DNA of 64,000 bases from Marinobacter gelidimuriae (GCF_000372805.1 NZ_KB889897.1:62001-126000); one strand, 5' to 3'. Numbered from the stretch's first letter, positions 36,472 to 46,103 are shown. Notes: generated by a model not told the origin, from the sequence alone. A program made the numbers and translations.

Positions 36472-38136
36472 TCACTCCCTTCCTTTCCATTCTTCTTCCT
36501 GAAGCGCTCGCCACATCAACTTGCCCGAGGGGGACTTTGGCAAGACACTCACAAATTCAACAATGGCGGGTACTTTATAGGCCGCCATCTGTTCCTTGCA
36601 CCAACCCGTAATGTCCTCAACGCTGGTGTTGCCTTCCGCTTCAGGTGTGAGCACGATACAGGCCTTCACCGTCTCACCACGTTTGGGATCCGGGGCCGAG
36701 ATAATACACAGCTCATGAATGGCAGGGTGTCGGTACATCATGCCCTCAACTTCCGAAGGCCATACTTTGAATCCGGATGCGTTGATCATTCGCTTAAGGC
36801 GATCGACCATGAAGAAGTAACCCTCTTCGTCGTAATACGCGAGATCGCCGGTGCGGAAGAAACGCTTGCCATCAATTTCGACGAACGCCGCATCGGTTTC
36901 CGCCGGCCGGTTCCAGTAGCCGATGGTTACCTGCGGGCCACAGGAAACGATCTCACCGGTTTCACCCGGCCCTTTCTCTTCCAGGGTATCAACATCAATA
37001 ATCCGGCTGTCCACATCAAACACGGGGATACCCAAACACTGGGCTTTGGGTTTCGCGTTGGGATTGATGTGGGTTGCAGCCATGGTTTCTGACAAGCCAT
37101 AGCCCTCAATGTAGTCGAGCCCCGTCAGCCTTTTCAGCTTTTCCGCAACGGCGCCGGGCATGGCGGCACCTCCGCCACCAATCATGTTGAGGCTGGAGAA
37201 GTCGTATTTGCCTATATCCGGATTGGAGAGAAAGTCCACTGCCATAGTAACGATGTTAGTCCAGCCAGTGACCTTGTAGCGTTCAATGAGCCTTGATGCG
37301 GTGGTGCGATCCCAGCGCGTCATAATCACCGATGTGGAGCCAGCGAAAATAGGCCCGTTCATGGAGCCGGTCATGCCGGTCACATGGAAAAATGGCAGGG
37401 TGGCCAGCTGCACGCTGTCGGAAGTGCTCAGATTCCAGAACACACGGTGTACCGCCGTTGCCATCACCGAGCGATGCGTGTGCATACAGCCTTTTGGGGC
37501 GCCGGTTGTACCCGAACTATAGGGGATCACTGCCAGGTCTTCCGGGCCTGCGGTGTGTTCTTGAGGGCTAAGGCCTGCCGCCATAGCGCTTTCCCAGCTC
37601 ACTACGCCCGGAGCATCGCCTGACCAGGCCGGGCTTGCGACTTCTGCAGGCAGATCCAGGTCGGTATCAGGCTTGATGTAGGTGTTGTAGGAAGCCACCA
37701 CGATCTGTTCCAGATCGGTGTTTCCCAACAGCGGCGTAATGTATTCAGCCAGTTCCTGGCCCGCCAGGCATACCGCCGAGCCCGTATCCGCAATGTAGTG
37801 TTCCAGCTCTGCGGCCCGGTTCATCGGGTTTATCGGAATCACCACGGCATCCGCCCGCAGAATCGCGTAGTAGGAGATCACATACTGCGGCGAGTTCTGC
37901 ATATACAGCAACACCCGATCACCCTTTCTCACACCCTGCGCCTGCAGGTAGCCTGCTATAGCTTCTACTTCCGCCAGCAGCTGACGGTATGTGATGAATG
38001 CATCGTAGAAAATGATGGCTGTGTGGTCGGGATAGCGCAGGGCCGATATTTCCAGATTGGTAAAAACACTGGTTTTCGGCAGAGTCATGGTCTTGGGCAA
38101 CTCTTTCGGCCAGACCGCATAGTGGCGTGTGAACAT
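36472..38136 (-). CDS. AMP-forming acyl-CoA ligase
   Basis: 554 residues from the ATG at 38136 (GGAGA upstream; frame open to 38244, overlapping surE). ANL-family motifs: P-loop PYSSGTTGAPKG (about residues 200-211), YGLSETMA, FFRTGDLAYYDEEGYF, DRLKRMINASGFKV and the final catalytic lysine in PKSPSGKLMWR. It activates a carboxylic acid to its CoA thioester using ATP. In this operon it would supply the substrate for the kinase/dehydrogenase pair upstream, as LvaE does in levulinate catabolism (comparison by family, not a proven match). Confidence 0.92.
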   Translation of the reverse strand: MFTRHYAVWPKELPKTMTLPKTSVFTNLEISALRYPDHTAIIFYDAFITYRQLLAEVEAIAGYLQAQGVRKGDRVLLYMQNSPQYVISYYAILRADAVVIPINPMNRAAELEHYIADTGSAVCLAGQELAEYITPLLGNTDLEQIVVASYNTYIKPDTDLDLPAEVASPAWSGDAPGVVSWESAMAAGLSPQEHTAGPEDLAVIPYSSGTTGAPKGCMHTHRSVMATAVHRVFWNLSTSDSVQLATLPFFHVTGMTGSMNGPIFAGSTSVIMTRWDRTTASRLIERYKVTGWTNIVTMAVDFLSNPDIGKYDFSSLNMIGGGGAAMPGAVAEKLKRLTGLDYIEGYGLSETMAATHINPNAKPKAQCLGIPVFDVDSRIIDVDTLEEKGPGETGEIVSCGPQVTIGYWNRPAETDAAFVEIDGKRFFRTGDLAYYDEEGYFFMVDRLKRMINASGFKVWPSEVEGMMYRHPAIHELCIISAPDPKRGETVKACIVLTPEAEGNTSVEDITGWCKEQMAAYKVPAIVEFVSVLPKSPSGKLMWRALQEEEWKGRE

Positions 38137-38161
38137 AATTATTGTTCTCTCCAGGTGTAAA

Positions 38162-38941
38162 TCAGTCTGCCAACATCGCGAACAGATCAAATTCTTTGGT
38201 ATCCCCGGGCAGGGGACCTTCGTGTCGCAAGGGTGCAATGGCAATCGCCCTGTCTCTCAGCACGGCCACATCGGAATCCGGTGCTATGATGTGCTTGGAA
38301 CTGCGATCAAATCCCAGCCACCAATAAGGCAGGCTTCGGGCGTCCCTGCCTGCCTGCAGGCTGGCTTGCTGAATAGAACCGCTCGATTGTTTACACCAGC
38401 GAGCAGAGTTAATTTCCCCCACTTCGCACGCTGGGAAATTCACGTTCCAGGCCCGTGTTTCACCCGGTTGCCACAACCTGCGTATTATTACTTCACCAAA
38501 ACGCTCGACGGGCGCCCATTGAATACCGTCCCTCGACAAAAAAGCCTGGCTCAAGGCAATAGCGGCAATGTTCATGTGCTGCGCGCTGAGTACCGCCCCA
38601 ACCGTGCCCGAATACTGCACAGAATCGCTGATATTGGCACCGCAATTGACACCAGACAACACAAGATCCGGAGGCGTTTCATTAAACCAGTGGGCGAGAG
38701 AGAAAAGCACGCAGTCGGCCGGAGTACCAGAAACCGCATAGCGCTTTTCCCCGGTTTCGTAGACACGTAACGGATCATGTATGGAGATGCTCTGGCCCGC
38801 ACCGCTGCGGTCATGCTCAGGAGCAACAACCCAAACTTCTTCCGCCAGGTTACGGGCAATCTTTTCCAGCCGCGCCAGCCCCGGGGCGTTAATGCCGTCG
38901 TCGTTGGTAATGAGGATGCGCCGAACGATGGGTGCTGTCAT
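38162..38941 (-). CDS. SurE-family 5'/3'-nucleotidase
   Basis: 259 residues. Metal site ILITNDDGINAPGL at the N-terminus, SGAGQSIS, and VLSGVNCGANISDSVQYSGTVGA are the SurE signatures. SurE removes phosphate from nucleotides and short polyphosphate. Most gammaproteobacteria have one surE near pcm-rpoS; this copy is inside an acyl-CoA catabolic operon and overlaps the phosphotransferase gene by four bases (ATGA), so it is translationally coupled to it. A role on a phosphorylated metabolite of that pathway is possible but speculative. Confidence 0.92.
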   Translation of the reverse strand: MTAPIVRRILITNDDGINAPGLARLEKIARNLAEEVWVVAPEHDRSGAGQSISIHDPLRVYETGEKRYAVSGTPADCVLFSLAHWFNETPPDLVLSGVNCGANISDSVQYSGTVGAVLSAQHMNIAAIALSQAFLSRDGIQWAPVERFGEVIIRRLWQPGETRAWNVNFPACEVGEINSARWCKQSSGSIQQASLQAGRDARSLPYWWLGFDRSSKHIIAPDSDVAVLRDRAIAIAPLRHEGPLPGDTKEFDLFAMLAD

Positions 38942-40002
38942 GTCTGCTCTCCTGCACTGGCGATTTTCCAGCCAGTTTCGGCCAGCAAGCTGGCGCGCTT
39001 ACCCACTTCCAGGGCATTGGCATTGGCGGCATTACCATCCAGCGCGCGCTTGTAGACACCCTGAACGATAGAGGCTAGCCGAAATAGAGAAAAGGCGAGA
39101 TACACGTGCCAGTCGGTAATGCCTTCACGGCCTGTTTTGGCGCAGTAACGAGCAATGGTTTCTTGCTCATCCGGGATGCCCAGTGCTTCAAGGTCTTCTC
39201 CCTGCAGTCCGCGCATGCCCGGCATGTCCGATGGCAGGTAATATGGCAGACAATAATAGGCCAGATCCGCCAGCGGGTGCCCAAGCGTAGAAAGCTCCCA
39301 ATCCAGAATGGCGATCACCTCGGGCTTGTCCGGCGCCAGCATCAGGTTGCCGAAGCGGTAGTCACCGTGGGCAATAGCACACTCATCGGTCGAAGGCAGG
39401 TTTTCGGGCAGCCATGCCATAAGCTTGTCCATGGCAGGCATTTCGTCGGTTTTGGCCGCCAGGTACTGTTTACTCCAGCGCGAAACCTGGCGTGCCACGT
39501 AGCCCTCCGGGCGACCGTAGTCCCCCAGGCCTACTGCATTCACATCAACAGAATGCAGCTCTGCCAAGGTGTCGATGGCGGAGTGGTGGGCAGGCAATCT
39601 TTCTTTGCGATCCAGCGCTCGCAAGGCTGAGTGGCTGACGATGCGGCCTTCCAGAAAGTCCATCACGTAAAAGGGTGTACCAATAATGTCGCTGTCTTCG
39701 CACAGCACCCGGGCTTTGGGCACGGGCAAGGAGGTGTTGTCTGAGAGCGCACGGATGACCTTGTATTCACGCTCGACCATATGAGCGGAAGGCAGGGTTT
39801 TTCCGGGTGGTTTTTTACGCAGAACGTAGCGACCACTGTCGGTATCCAGCAGGAATGTGGGGTTGGATTGGCCGCCCTGGAACTGTTTTACCTCAAGGCG
39901 GCTACCAAAACCCGGCATGGCTTTCTGGAGCCAGGACAGGAGCTTGGCTTCGTCGAATTTGTGGGCTGGGAGAGCGTCTACCAGCTCTGGGGTTATGCTC
40001 AT
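38938..40002 (-). CDS. APH-fold phosphotransferase, like the kinase half of ACAD10/ACAD11
   Basis: 354 residues from the ATG at 40002; the frame extends to 40092 and into the next gene. Kinase elements: QFQGGQSNPTFLL (nucleotide loop), YVLRKKPPG (lysine), CAIAHGDYRFGNLML (catalytic loop HGD-x4-N) and AILDWELSTLGHPLADLAYY (metal-binding Asp). The order and wording are very close to the N-terminal domain of eukaryotic ACAD10/11, which phosphorylates 4-hydroxyacyl-CoA, and to LvaA of levulinate catabolism. The matching dehydrogenase half is encoded two genes upstream at 40905. Confidence 0.88.
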   Translation of the reverse strand: MSITPELVDALPAHKFDEAKLLSWLQKAMPGFGSRLEVKQFQGGQSNPTFLLDTDSGRYVLRKKPPGKTLPSAHMVEREYKVIRALSDNTSLPVPKARVLCEDSDIIGTPFYVMDFLEGRIVSHSALRALDRKERLPAHHSAIDTLAELHSVDVNAVGLGDYGRPEGYVARQVSRWSKQYLAAKTDEMPAMDKLMAWLPENLPSTDECAIAHGDYRFGNLMLAPDKPEVIAILDWELSTLGHPLADLAYYCLPYYLPSDMPGMRGLQGEDLEALGIPDEQETIARYCAKTGREGITDWHVYLAFSLFRLASIVQGVYKRALDGNAANANALEVGKRASLLAETGWKIASAGEQT

Positions 40003-40069
40003 TTTTCTGTTGCCTTCATTTTTGGTGGCGGCCTTGTGTTGGGCGCGGCGGTCTGTGGGAGGGGGTGCT

Positions 40070-40837
40070 TCAACAGATGGTTTCGCCACCATCGGCTACT
40101 ATGGTTTGGCCGGTTATGTAGGCGCTGGCTTTGGTTGACAGGAATACGGCCAGGCCGGCGATGTCGACCGGGTCGCCGATTCTTCTTAGTGGGGTTTTGT
40201 CTTCTGCGCGTTTCACGCGTACCGGATCTTCCCAGAGTGTGCGGGCAAAGTCGGTTTTGATCAGGCCGGGGGCGATGCTGTTGACGCGGATACCTTTTGG
40301 GCCCCATTCCACGGCCAGGTTTCGGGCCAGTGCGGCTTCTGCTGCTTTGGATACACCGTAGGTACCGATGGTGGTGTTACCGCGGATTCCGGCAATGCTG
40401 GAGAGCAATACAACGGCGCCCTCGCCTTTCTCTGCCATCTGCGGCAGCACCATGTTGGTTAGCCAGAAGGTGCCTTTAACGTTGGTGTCCATGATCTTAT
40501 CCCAGGCCTCGTCGGTCATTTCGGAGGTGGGGCCATAGACGGGGTTAGTGGCGGCGTTGCATACGAGCACGTCGATGCTGCCCCAGGCTTCGTTGGTTTT
40601 GTTCACCAGGTTCTGCAGGTCGTCTTTTTTGCCGACGTGGCAGGGTATGGCGATGGCTTCATAGCCTTTGGCTTTCAGTTCATTCGCCACCTGCTCGCAG
40701 GCGTCGACCTTGCGGCTGGAGATAACAACTTTCGCGCCCAGACGGGCCATTTCTTCGGCGATTGACAGGCCAATGCCTTTAGTGGAACCCGTGATCAGGG
40801 CCACCTTACCGGTCATATCAAAAAGTGGGTTGTTCAT
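40070..40837 (-). CDS. SDR-family oxidoreductase (DHRS4-like)
   Basis: 255 residues. Cofactor motif TGSTKGIGLSIA, NAATNP in the NAG position, catalytic Ser in LLSSIAGIRG and Y-x3-K in TYGVSKAAEAA, and the C-terminal ADGGETIC. The overall wording resembles DHRS4/peroxisomal carbonyl reductases. It would interconvert a keto and hydroxy group on an acyl-CoA or related substrate. In the operon it lies between the ACAD11-like dehydrogenase and the kinase genes, so a hydroxy/keto-acyl substrate fits. Confidence 0.9.
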   Translation of the reverse strand: MNNPLFDMTGKVALITGSTKGIGLSIAEEMARLGAKVVISSRKVDACEQVANELKAKGYEAIAIPCHVGKKDDLQNLVNKTNEAWGSIDVLVCNAATNPVYGPTSEMTDEAWDKIMDTNVKGTFWLTNMVLPQMAEKGEGAVVLLSSIAGIRGNTTIGTYGVSKAAEAALARNLAVEWGPKGIRVNSIAPGLIKTDFARTLWEDPVRVKRAEDKTPLRRIGDPVDIAGLAVFLSTKASAYITGQTIVADGGETIC

Positions 40838-40904
40838 AACTCGGTCCTTATACTCAAAGATTGGGTGCGGGCGGAAAGTGCGTCCACCCGTGGCTTAGCC
40901 CTAA

Positions 40905-42107
40905 TTAGCGATACTGACGCAGTTCAATCTTGGCGACGGAATCCAGATGCACCTCATCCGGGCCATCCGCCAACCGCAACGTCCGTACTTTGGCCCAGGC
41001 TGACGCAAGGAAGGTGTCCTGACTTACGCCGGCTCCACCGTGCACTTGTATGGCACGGTCAAGCACCTTCAGCGCCATGCTCGGAGCAATCACCTTTATC
41101 ATGGCGATTTCTTGACGGGCTACCTTATTACCAACGGTATCCATCATGTACGCCGCTTTCAGAGTTAACAGCCGCGCCTGTTCAATCTCGATTCGGCTGC
41201 GGGCGATGTCCTTGCGAATAGAATCAAAGCTGGATAACGGCTTGCCGAATGCCTCGCGCTCGTTGGCACGCTTACACATCAACTCCAGCGCACGTTCCGC
41301 AACGCCAATGGTCCGCATGCAATGGTGAATGCGGCCTGGCCCGAGACGACCCTGCGCGATTTCAAAACCACGTCCCTCACCCAACAGAATGCTGCTAACG
41401 GGAACCCGTACGTTTTCGTAATGAATCTCCGCGTGGCCGTGGGGCGCGTGGTCGTAACCAAACACGGTCAATGAGCGGACTAATTTCACACCGGGCGCAT
41501 CTAATGGCACCAGAATCATCGACTGCTGCTGATGCTTGGGCGCGGTAGGATCGGTCTTGCCCATTACGATGGCAATTTTACAGGTGGTGGTCATGGCACC
41601 GGAGGACCACCATTTTTTGCCGTTAATCACATACTCATCGCCCTCACGACGAATCTCGCAGGCAATGTTGGTGGCATCAGAGGACGCCACATCCGGTTCT
41701 GTCATGGAAAAGCAGGAGCGTATCTCGCCTGCCAGCAAAGGCTTCAACCACTGATCCTGCTGCTCTTGGTTACCGTATCGAGCGATGGTTTCCATGTTGC
41801 CGGTATCCGGCGCGGAGCAGTTGAACACTTCCGGGGCCATTTCAGAACGGCCCATGATTTCGCAAAGGTGGGCGTACTCAAAGTTGATCAGGCCGGCTCC
41901 CAAATTGCTTTCCGGCAGGAACAGGTTCCAGAGTCCCTCGGCTTTTGCCTTCGCCTTAAGCTCTTCTGTAATGGGTACCGGCGCCCAGCGATTTTCTGCC
42001 TTTTCAATCTGTTGGTGGTGCATGGATTCGTTAGGATAAATGTGCGCATCCATGAACTCGTTTAACTGCGCTTGCAGTTTTTTTGCTTTGTCAGACAACT
42101 TGAACAT
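40905..42107 (-). CDS. Acyl-CoA dehydrogenase, like the dehydrogenase half of ACAD10/ACAD11
   Basis: 400 residues from the ATG at 42107 (AGAGGA upstream; frame open to 42155). [45 protein letters not shown] and [18 protein letters not shown] are near word-for-word features of the ACAD10/11 and LvaC group. In that group the enzyme removes phosphate from a 4-phosphoacyl-CoA to give an enoyl-CoA rather than only dehydrogenating. The kinase half is a separate gene two positions downstream. Confidence 0.9.
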   Translation of the reverse strand: MFKLSDKAKKLQAQLNEFMDAHIYPNESMHHQQIEKAENRWAPVPITEELKAKAKAEGLWNLFLPESNLGAGLINFEYAHLCEIMGRSEMAPEVFNCSAPDTGNMETIARYGNQEQQDQWLKPLLAGEIRSCFSMTEPDVASSDATNIACEIRREGDEYVINGKKWWSSGAMTTTCKIAIVMGKTDPTAPKHQQQSMILVPLDAPGVKLVRSLTVFGYDHAPHGHAEIHYENVRVPVSSILLGEGRGFEIAQGRLGPGRIHHCMRTIGVAERALELMCKRANEREAFGKPLSSFDSIRKDIARSRIEIEQARLLTLKAAYMMDTVGNKVARQEIAMIKVIAPSMALKVLDRAIQVHGGAGVSQDTFLASAWAKVRTLRLADGPDEVHLDSVAKIELRQYR

Positions 42108-42182
42108 GTCGACTTCCTCTTTACTGTTGAATCGTTGACCGGCCTTCGCAGCCAATCAGGTTTTTGTTTTATGCATCGAAAA

Positions 42183-42638
42183 TCAGATAGGGACGCCTTC
42201 CGGCTTGTCACTGCCAGACCGGATTCGGAACGTGCCTTCGGCGATGGCAAGCAGATTGCCTTTATCGTCATGAACTTCGCCGGTGCTGTTAAAAATTCGC
42301 GCACCACCGGCCCGCTTGCGCCCCGTCACACGAATGGTGCCACCGGAGCATTGGCCGGTGAACGTCGTGGTCAAAGACAAAGTTATGGCTCTACGCATCC
42401 GCCCCGGAAAGGCACAGTGTGTGCCGGCCTGGGCCATAGCAATATCAAGCAGCGACGTCAGCACGCCGCCGTGAATGACACCACCAAGGTTGAGATGCCT
42501 TGGCTGCAGCTTCAGCTCAATGACCGCTTCATTTTCCTCCCAGTGAGCCTGACGGTAGCCGAGCAGGTTATGAAAGCCCGGCAGCTCTGTACCATCGACG
42601 CATGTGCCATCAACATAAGGGGATTCTTGCTTGCTCAT
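42183..42638 (-). CDS. PaaI-type hot-dog thioesterase
   Basis: 151 residues. LNLGGVIHGGVLTSLLDIAM (about residues 49-68) is the PaaI-type motif with HGG and the catalytic Asp. It hydrolyses an acyl-CoA, often to free CoA from dead-end esters. Its start overlaps the stop of the upstream SDR gene (TAATG), and the ACAD11-like gene starts 75 bases after it. Confidence 0.88.
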   Translation of the reverse strand: MSKQESPYVDGTCVDGTELPGFHNLLGYRQAHWEENEAVIELKLQPRHLNLGGVIHGGVLTSLLDIAMAQAGTHCAFPGRMRRAITLSLTTTFTGQCSGGTIRVTGRKRAGGARIFNSTGEVHDDKGNLLAIAEGTFRIRSGSDKPEGVPI

Positions 42639-43432
42639 TACACCTTCATTCCTGGCAGATTCAAAGACGCGGTATTGCCGCCATCCACAGGCAGCGCCTG
42701 ACCGGTGATATAGCTGGCATCGTCACTGGCAAAAAACAGAATAGCCGCTGCGATCTCTTCCGGCTCGCCGTAGCGGCGCAGTTCGCAGCGACCGCCTAGC
42801 TTGTGGGCTTTTTCATGGGCGCGGGCGTAATCAAACACCACTCGTGTCATACCGGTCTCAACCAGGCCCGGGCAGACAGCGTTCACCCGGATATTGTGAT
42901 CGCCAAGATCACACGCAGCGGTCATGGTAAGGTTGATCACTCCAGCCTTCGAGGCGCTATAGGCATTGCCTCCTGCGCCCGAGCGGAGACCAGCAACCGA
43001 GGCTGTATTGACAATGGAACCGAGTTTGCGAACTTGCATGTGCGGCGCGACATGCTTGATGAGCAGCATGGTGCCAACCAGATTAACCGCCAACACCGTG
43101 TCCCACTCGTCTCGCTCGTTTTCGGTTACCGGTGGATAGCCGTTCCCTGTACTGGCAATGCCAGCGATGTTGCACAAGATGTCGATTTTCCCAAAAGCGC
43201 TTATAGCGTCGCTCACCAAATCTTTGATCTGAGCCTCATCGGCAACGTTGACAAGGCGGCGGAGGTGCTCAGCGCCCTCGGGCATCAGATTCCCGGTTTC
43301 AACCAGACCCGCCTCCGAAGTATCAGCCATAACTACCTGGGCACCCTCACGCGCCAGTCGCAAGGCGGTTGCTCGACCTATACCGCTGCCTACTCCGGTA
43401 ACAATAGCCACCTGGCCATCAAAACGCCCCAT
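42638..43432 (-). CDS. SDR-family oxidoreductase
   Basis: 264 residues. TGVGSGIGRATAL (cofactor loop), NIAGIAS, catalytic serine in TASVAGLRSG and YSASKAG (Y-x3-K), then VDGGNTASLNLPGMKV. It is the first gene of the eight-gene minus-strand operon, probably transcribed from the 157-bp region shared with the divergent acyl-CoA ligase. An aspartate after beta-2 (VMADTSEAG) points to NAD rather than NADP. Confidence 0.9.
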   Translation of the reverse strand: MGRFDGQVAIVTGVGSGIGRATALRLAREGAQVVMADTSEAGLVETGNLMPEGAEHLRRLVNVADEAQIKDLVSDAISAFGKIDILCNIAGIASTGNGYPPVTENERDEWDTVLAVNLVGTMLLIKHVAPHMQVRKLGSIVNTASVAGLRSGAGGNAYSASKAGVINLTMTAACDLGDHNIRVNAVCPGLVETGMTRVVFDYARAHEKAHKLGGRCELRRYGEPEEIAAAILFFASDDASYITGQALPVDGGNTASLNLPGMKV

Positions 43433-43589
43433 TCCGCTGCTCCTTGTGTCTCTGGTTTTATTATTGCGGGTTTTATTAGCACTAACGGTTTTGCTTTCGC
43501 ATTAATTTGTCACGCCTTCTACTTTTGAGTCAATATAATCGGAAGTAAATTTCACTAGTCAAAACACAATAGCAGCATAAGGCACAAAA

Positions 43590-45191
43590 ATGAAAAATAA
43601 CCTGAGCGAAATGCCGGTGTACGCACCCATGACCCCGAACGAACCCATGGAGGCCATTGGCCACCGGATACAGAGGTTTACAATCACCCGTGCGGACCAC
43701 CCGGCATTGATCAGTAAACAGGGTACGGTGAGCTGGAGAGACCTGCTGGATCAGACTAACCGGATCGCCAACCGCCTGCGAGATGCGGGGCTTGAGCCGG
43801 GCGACTCAGTTGCAGCTCTGTCGGAGAACAGCGCTGACTATGTCGCTCTGTATCTTGGTGTGCTTACTGCCGGCGGCTGCATGGTGCCGCTTTCAGGTAT
43901 GGCCAGCGCCGAAACGCTGAGTCTTATGCTGTCCGATTGCCGTGCAAAGTTCCTGTTTGTGTCGCAGAAAAATGGGGACCTCCTTCACAGCTTCCAGCCC
44001 GGGCTGCAGGGGTTACCGGACGACCGTATTGTTGCCCTGGATGAAGACGGCGAAGGGATTGGCCAGACTCTGAGAGACTGGCTTGGCGATGCCTCAGTCA
44101 GGGCCCGCCCAGCGGACGTATCGCTGGATGACGCCTTTAACATCATCTACAGCTCCGGCACCACCGGCACTCCGAAGGGCATTCTCCACGATTACCGATT
44201 CCGCCAGCGGCAGATGGAACGCATGAGCCTTTATGGGCTGGACTGCAATGCCATTAACCTGGTCTCAACGCCGCTGTACTCCAACACCACACTGGTCTCG
44301 GTGTTACCCACGCTGTTCCACGGTGGCACGCTGGTAATCATGGCAAAGTTCGACGCCCGGCGGTTTCTGGAGCTGGCCGAAACACACCGTGTGACCCACG
44401 CCATGCTGGTACCAGTGCAGTACCAGAGGATTCTGGCTGACGCGGAATTTGACCGCTTTGATCTCTCCAGCTTCAAGCTAAAACTCTGCACCAGCGCACC
44501 CCTTAGACCAGACGTGATAGCCGATGCCATGGCACGCTGGCCAGGCAACATACGGGAGGTTTACGGCCTCACAGAGGGCGGCATCTCTACCAGTCTCGAC
44601 TGTGCCGCGCACCCAAACAAATGGAGCTCGGTAGGCATACCAACAGAAGGTGCGGAAGTGCGCGTGATCGACGAAGATGGTCGTGAACTTCCGAGAGGCG
44701 AAACCGGCGAACTGGTGGGCCGCGCCATTTCGATGATGCGAGGCTACGTGAACCGGCCTGAACAGACCCGAGAAATACTGTGGGAAAGCCCTGAGGGCGA
44801 CGTGTTTTATCGCAGCGGAGATATGGGGCGAATCGACGAGGACGGATTTATCCATATTCTCGATCGTCGCAAGGACATGATTATTTCTGGTGGATTCAAC
44901 ATTTACGCGGTCGATCTTGAGAAGGCGCTGCTGGCACACCCTGCTGTGGACGATGCAGCGATTATTGGCATTCCCAGCGAACATTGGGGTGAAACGCCTC
45001 TGGGCCTGGTGGTTCTCAAACCCGGGCACCAGGATTCCAGGCTTACGATACTCGAATGGGCTAACGGCCAGCTGGGCAAAAGCCAGCGTATCTCCGCTAT
45101 CGAGCTTCGCGAGGAGCTCCCCCGCTCCACCATAGGCAAAGTTCTGAAGCGGGAGCTGCGCGAACCTTATTGGGAAAAGATCGCGCGTTGA
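43590..45191 (+). CDS. AMP-forming acyl-CoA ligase (second)
   Basis: 533 residues. IIYSSGTTGTPKGILHD (P-loop), VYGLTEGGIS, YRSGDMGRIDEDGF, DRRKDMIISGGFNIYA and the catalytic lysine near the end (RSTIGKVLKREL). It activates a carboxylic acid as CoA ester. It is transcribed away from the kinase/dehydrogenase operon and converges with the enoyl-CoA hydratase gene, with only six bases between stops. The substrate is unknown; medium-chain or aromatic acids are both possible. Confidence 0.92.
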   Translation: MKNNLSEMPVYAPMTPNEPMEAIGHRIQRFTITRADHPALISKQGTVSWRDLLDQTNRIANRLRDAGLEPGDSVAALSENSADYVALYLGVLTAGGCMVPLSGMASAETLSLMLSDCRAKFLFVSQKNGDLLHSFQPGLQGLPDDRIVALDEDGEGIGQTLRDWLGDASVRARPADVSLDDAFNIIYSSGTTGTPKGILHDYRFRQRQMERMSLYGLDCNAINLVSTPLYSNTTLVSVLPTLFHGGTLVIMAKFDARRFLELAETHRVTHAMLVPVQYQRILADAEFDRFDLSSFKLKLCTSAPLRPDVIADAMARWPGNIREVYGLTEGGISTSLDCAAHPNKWSSVGIPTEGAEVRVIDEDGRELPRGETGELVGRAISMMRGYVNRPEQTREILWESPEGDVFYRSGDMGRIDEDGFIHILDRRKDMIISGGFNIYAVDLEKALLAHPAVDDAAIIGIPSEHWGETPLGLVVLKPGHQDSRLTILEWANGQLGKSQRISAIELREELPRSTIGKVLKRELREPYWEKIAR

Positions 45192-45197
45192 TCCCGA

Positions 45198-45938
45198 TCA
45201 GCGGCGGGTCAGCTTGTCCAGAGCGGCCCGGCAATCCTCCGACCGAAGCCGCTCGGAAAACACCTTACGCTCCCGCTCCAGCGCCTGTTCTATCTGCTCA
45301 CGCCAGGGAGCGCGGATCAATCGCTTGCTGGCCCGCAGGGCTTCACGGGGTTTGTTTGCCAAGCTCTCTGCAAGCGCCAACGCTGCGGACAACGCCTGCC
45401 CATCATCCACAATCCGGCTTACCAGCCCACATTCCCTGGCATCACTGCCACTGATCACCTCACCCAGGAGCAGGAGATCCGTGGCTTTGCGAGTACCCAA
45501 ATGCAGGGGCATGGTGACCGTAGAAGCGGCCTCCGGCACCAGCCCGAGATCCACAAACGCCGTCTTGAATTTCGCACTTTCTGCAGCCACCACGACATCC
45601 ACGTGTAACAACAGAGTCGTGCCGATACCGATTGCCATGCCTTCCACCGCAGCTATGACCGGCGTGTCACAGTTCATCAGCGCCTCAATAAATGCCAGCC
45701 CAGCCGAGGGCTTCGGCTGATCATCCGTAGCGCGAGCGCGAAAATCGTCCAGATCATTGCCAGCGGTAAATACGTTTCCCGCTCCTGAGATAACGATGGC
45801 GTTTACTGTCTCATCAAGATTGGCGCTTGTAATGGCGTCAGTGAGCTGCTGATACATGGATCGGGTGAGAGCATTTCTTTTCCCGGGACGGTTGATAACG
45901 AGATGTACAAGACCTTGTAACTGATGGCTTTCAATCAT
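45198..45938 (-). CDS. Enoyl-CoA hydratase/isomerase family protein
   Basis: 246-residue crotonase. GNVFTAGNDLDDF (oxyanion hole) and AVEGMAIGIGTTLLLHVDVV are present. The second catalytic glutamate is in VDLGLVPEAAST at about residue 134, with the upstream glutamate position replaced (IGIGTTLLLH instead of GGGLELAL), so activity may be isomerase-like or another crotonase reaction. The start is ATG at 45938. It is convergent with the ligase and divergent from the DctPQM TRAP genes. Confidence 0.88.
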   Translation of the reverse strand: MIESHQLQGLVHLVINRPGKRNALTRSMYQQLTDAITSANLDETVNAIVISGAGNVFTAGNDLDDFRARATDDQPKPSAGLAFIEALMNCDTPVIAAVEGMAIGIGTTLLLHVDVVVAAESAKFKTAFVDLGLVPEAASTVTMPLHLGTRKATDLLLLGEVISGSDARECGLVSRIVDDGQALSAALALAESLANKPREALRASKRLIRAPWREQIEQALERERKVFSERLRSEDCRAALDKLTRR

Positions 45939-45956
45939 TGGACTGTTTCCTCACGA

Positions 45957-45983
45957 ATGTTCTGTTATTTTGACATCGAACAT
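45957..45983. promoter_or_regulatory. Inverted repeat in the dctP/enoyl-CoA hydratase divergent region
   Basis: ATGTTC (45957-45962) and GAACAT (45978-45983) with a 15-bp spacer that contains a good -35 hexamer TTGACA (45970-45975). It is a possible operator over a promoter for the TRAP genes. Confidence 0.35.
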
Positions 45984-46048
45984 CCTATTGCAAAAGCCCG
46001 CTTTTGTGATAGATTTCATGTACAGTTAATTCGCCATGCAACCGTAAG

Positions 46049-46062
46049 TTCTGCAGAGCGAA
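46049..46062. promoter_or_regulatory. Repeated operator-like element, copy 3, upstream of dctP
   Basis: TTCTGCAGAGCGAA matches the 32192-32205 element in 11 of 14 positions and, like copy 2, lies shortly before a start codon (42 bases). Confidence 0.35.
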
Positions 46063-46103
46063 ATGAAGAGAAGTACCATTACAACAACGAACGAGGCACC
46101 GTC

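Noticed and set aside
45924..46103. N-terminal extension of dctP
   Set aside because: It would bury the signal peptide, and the ATG at 46104 has a good RBS.
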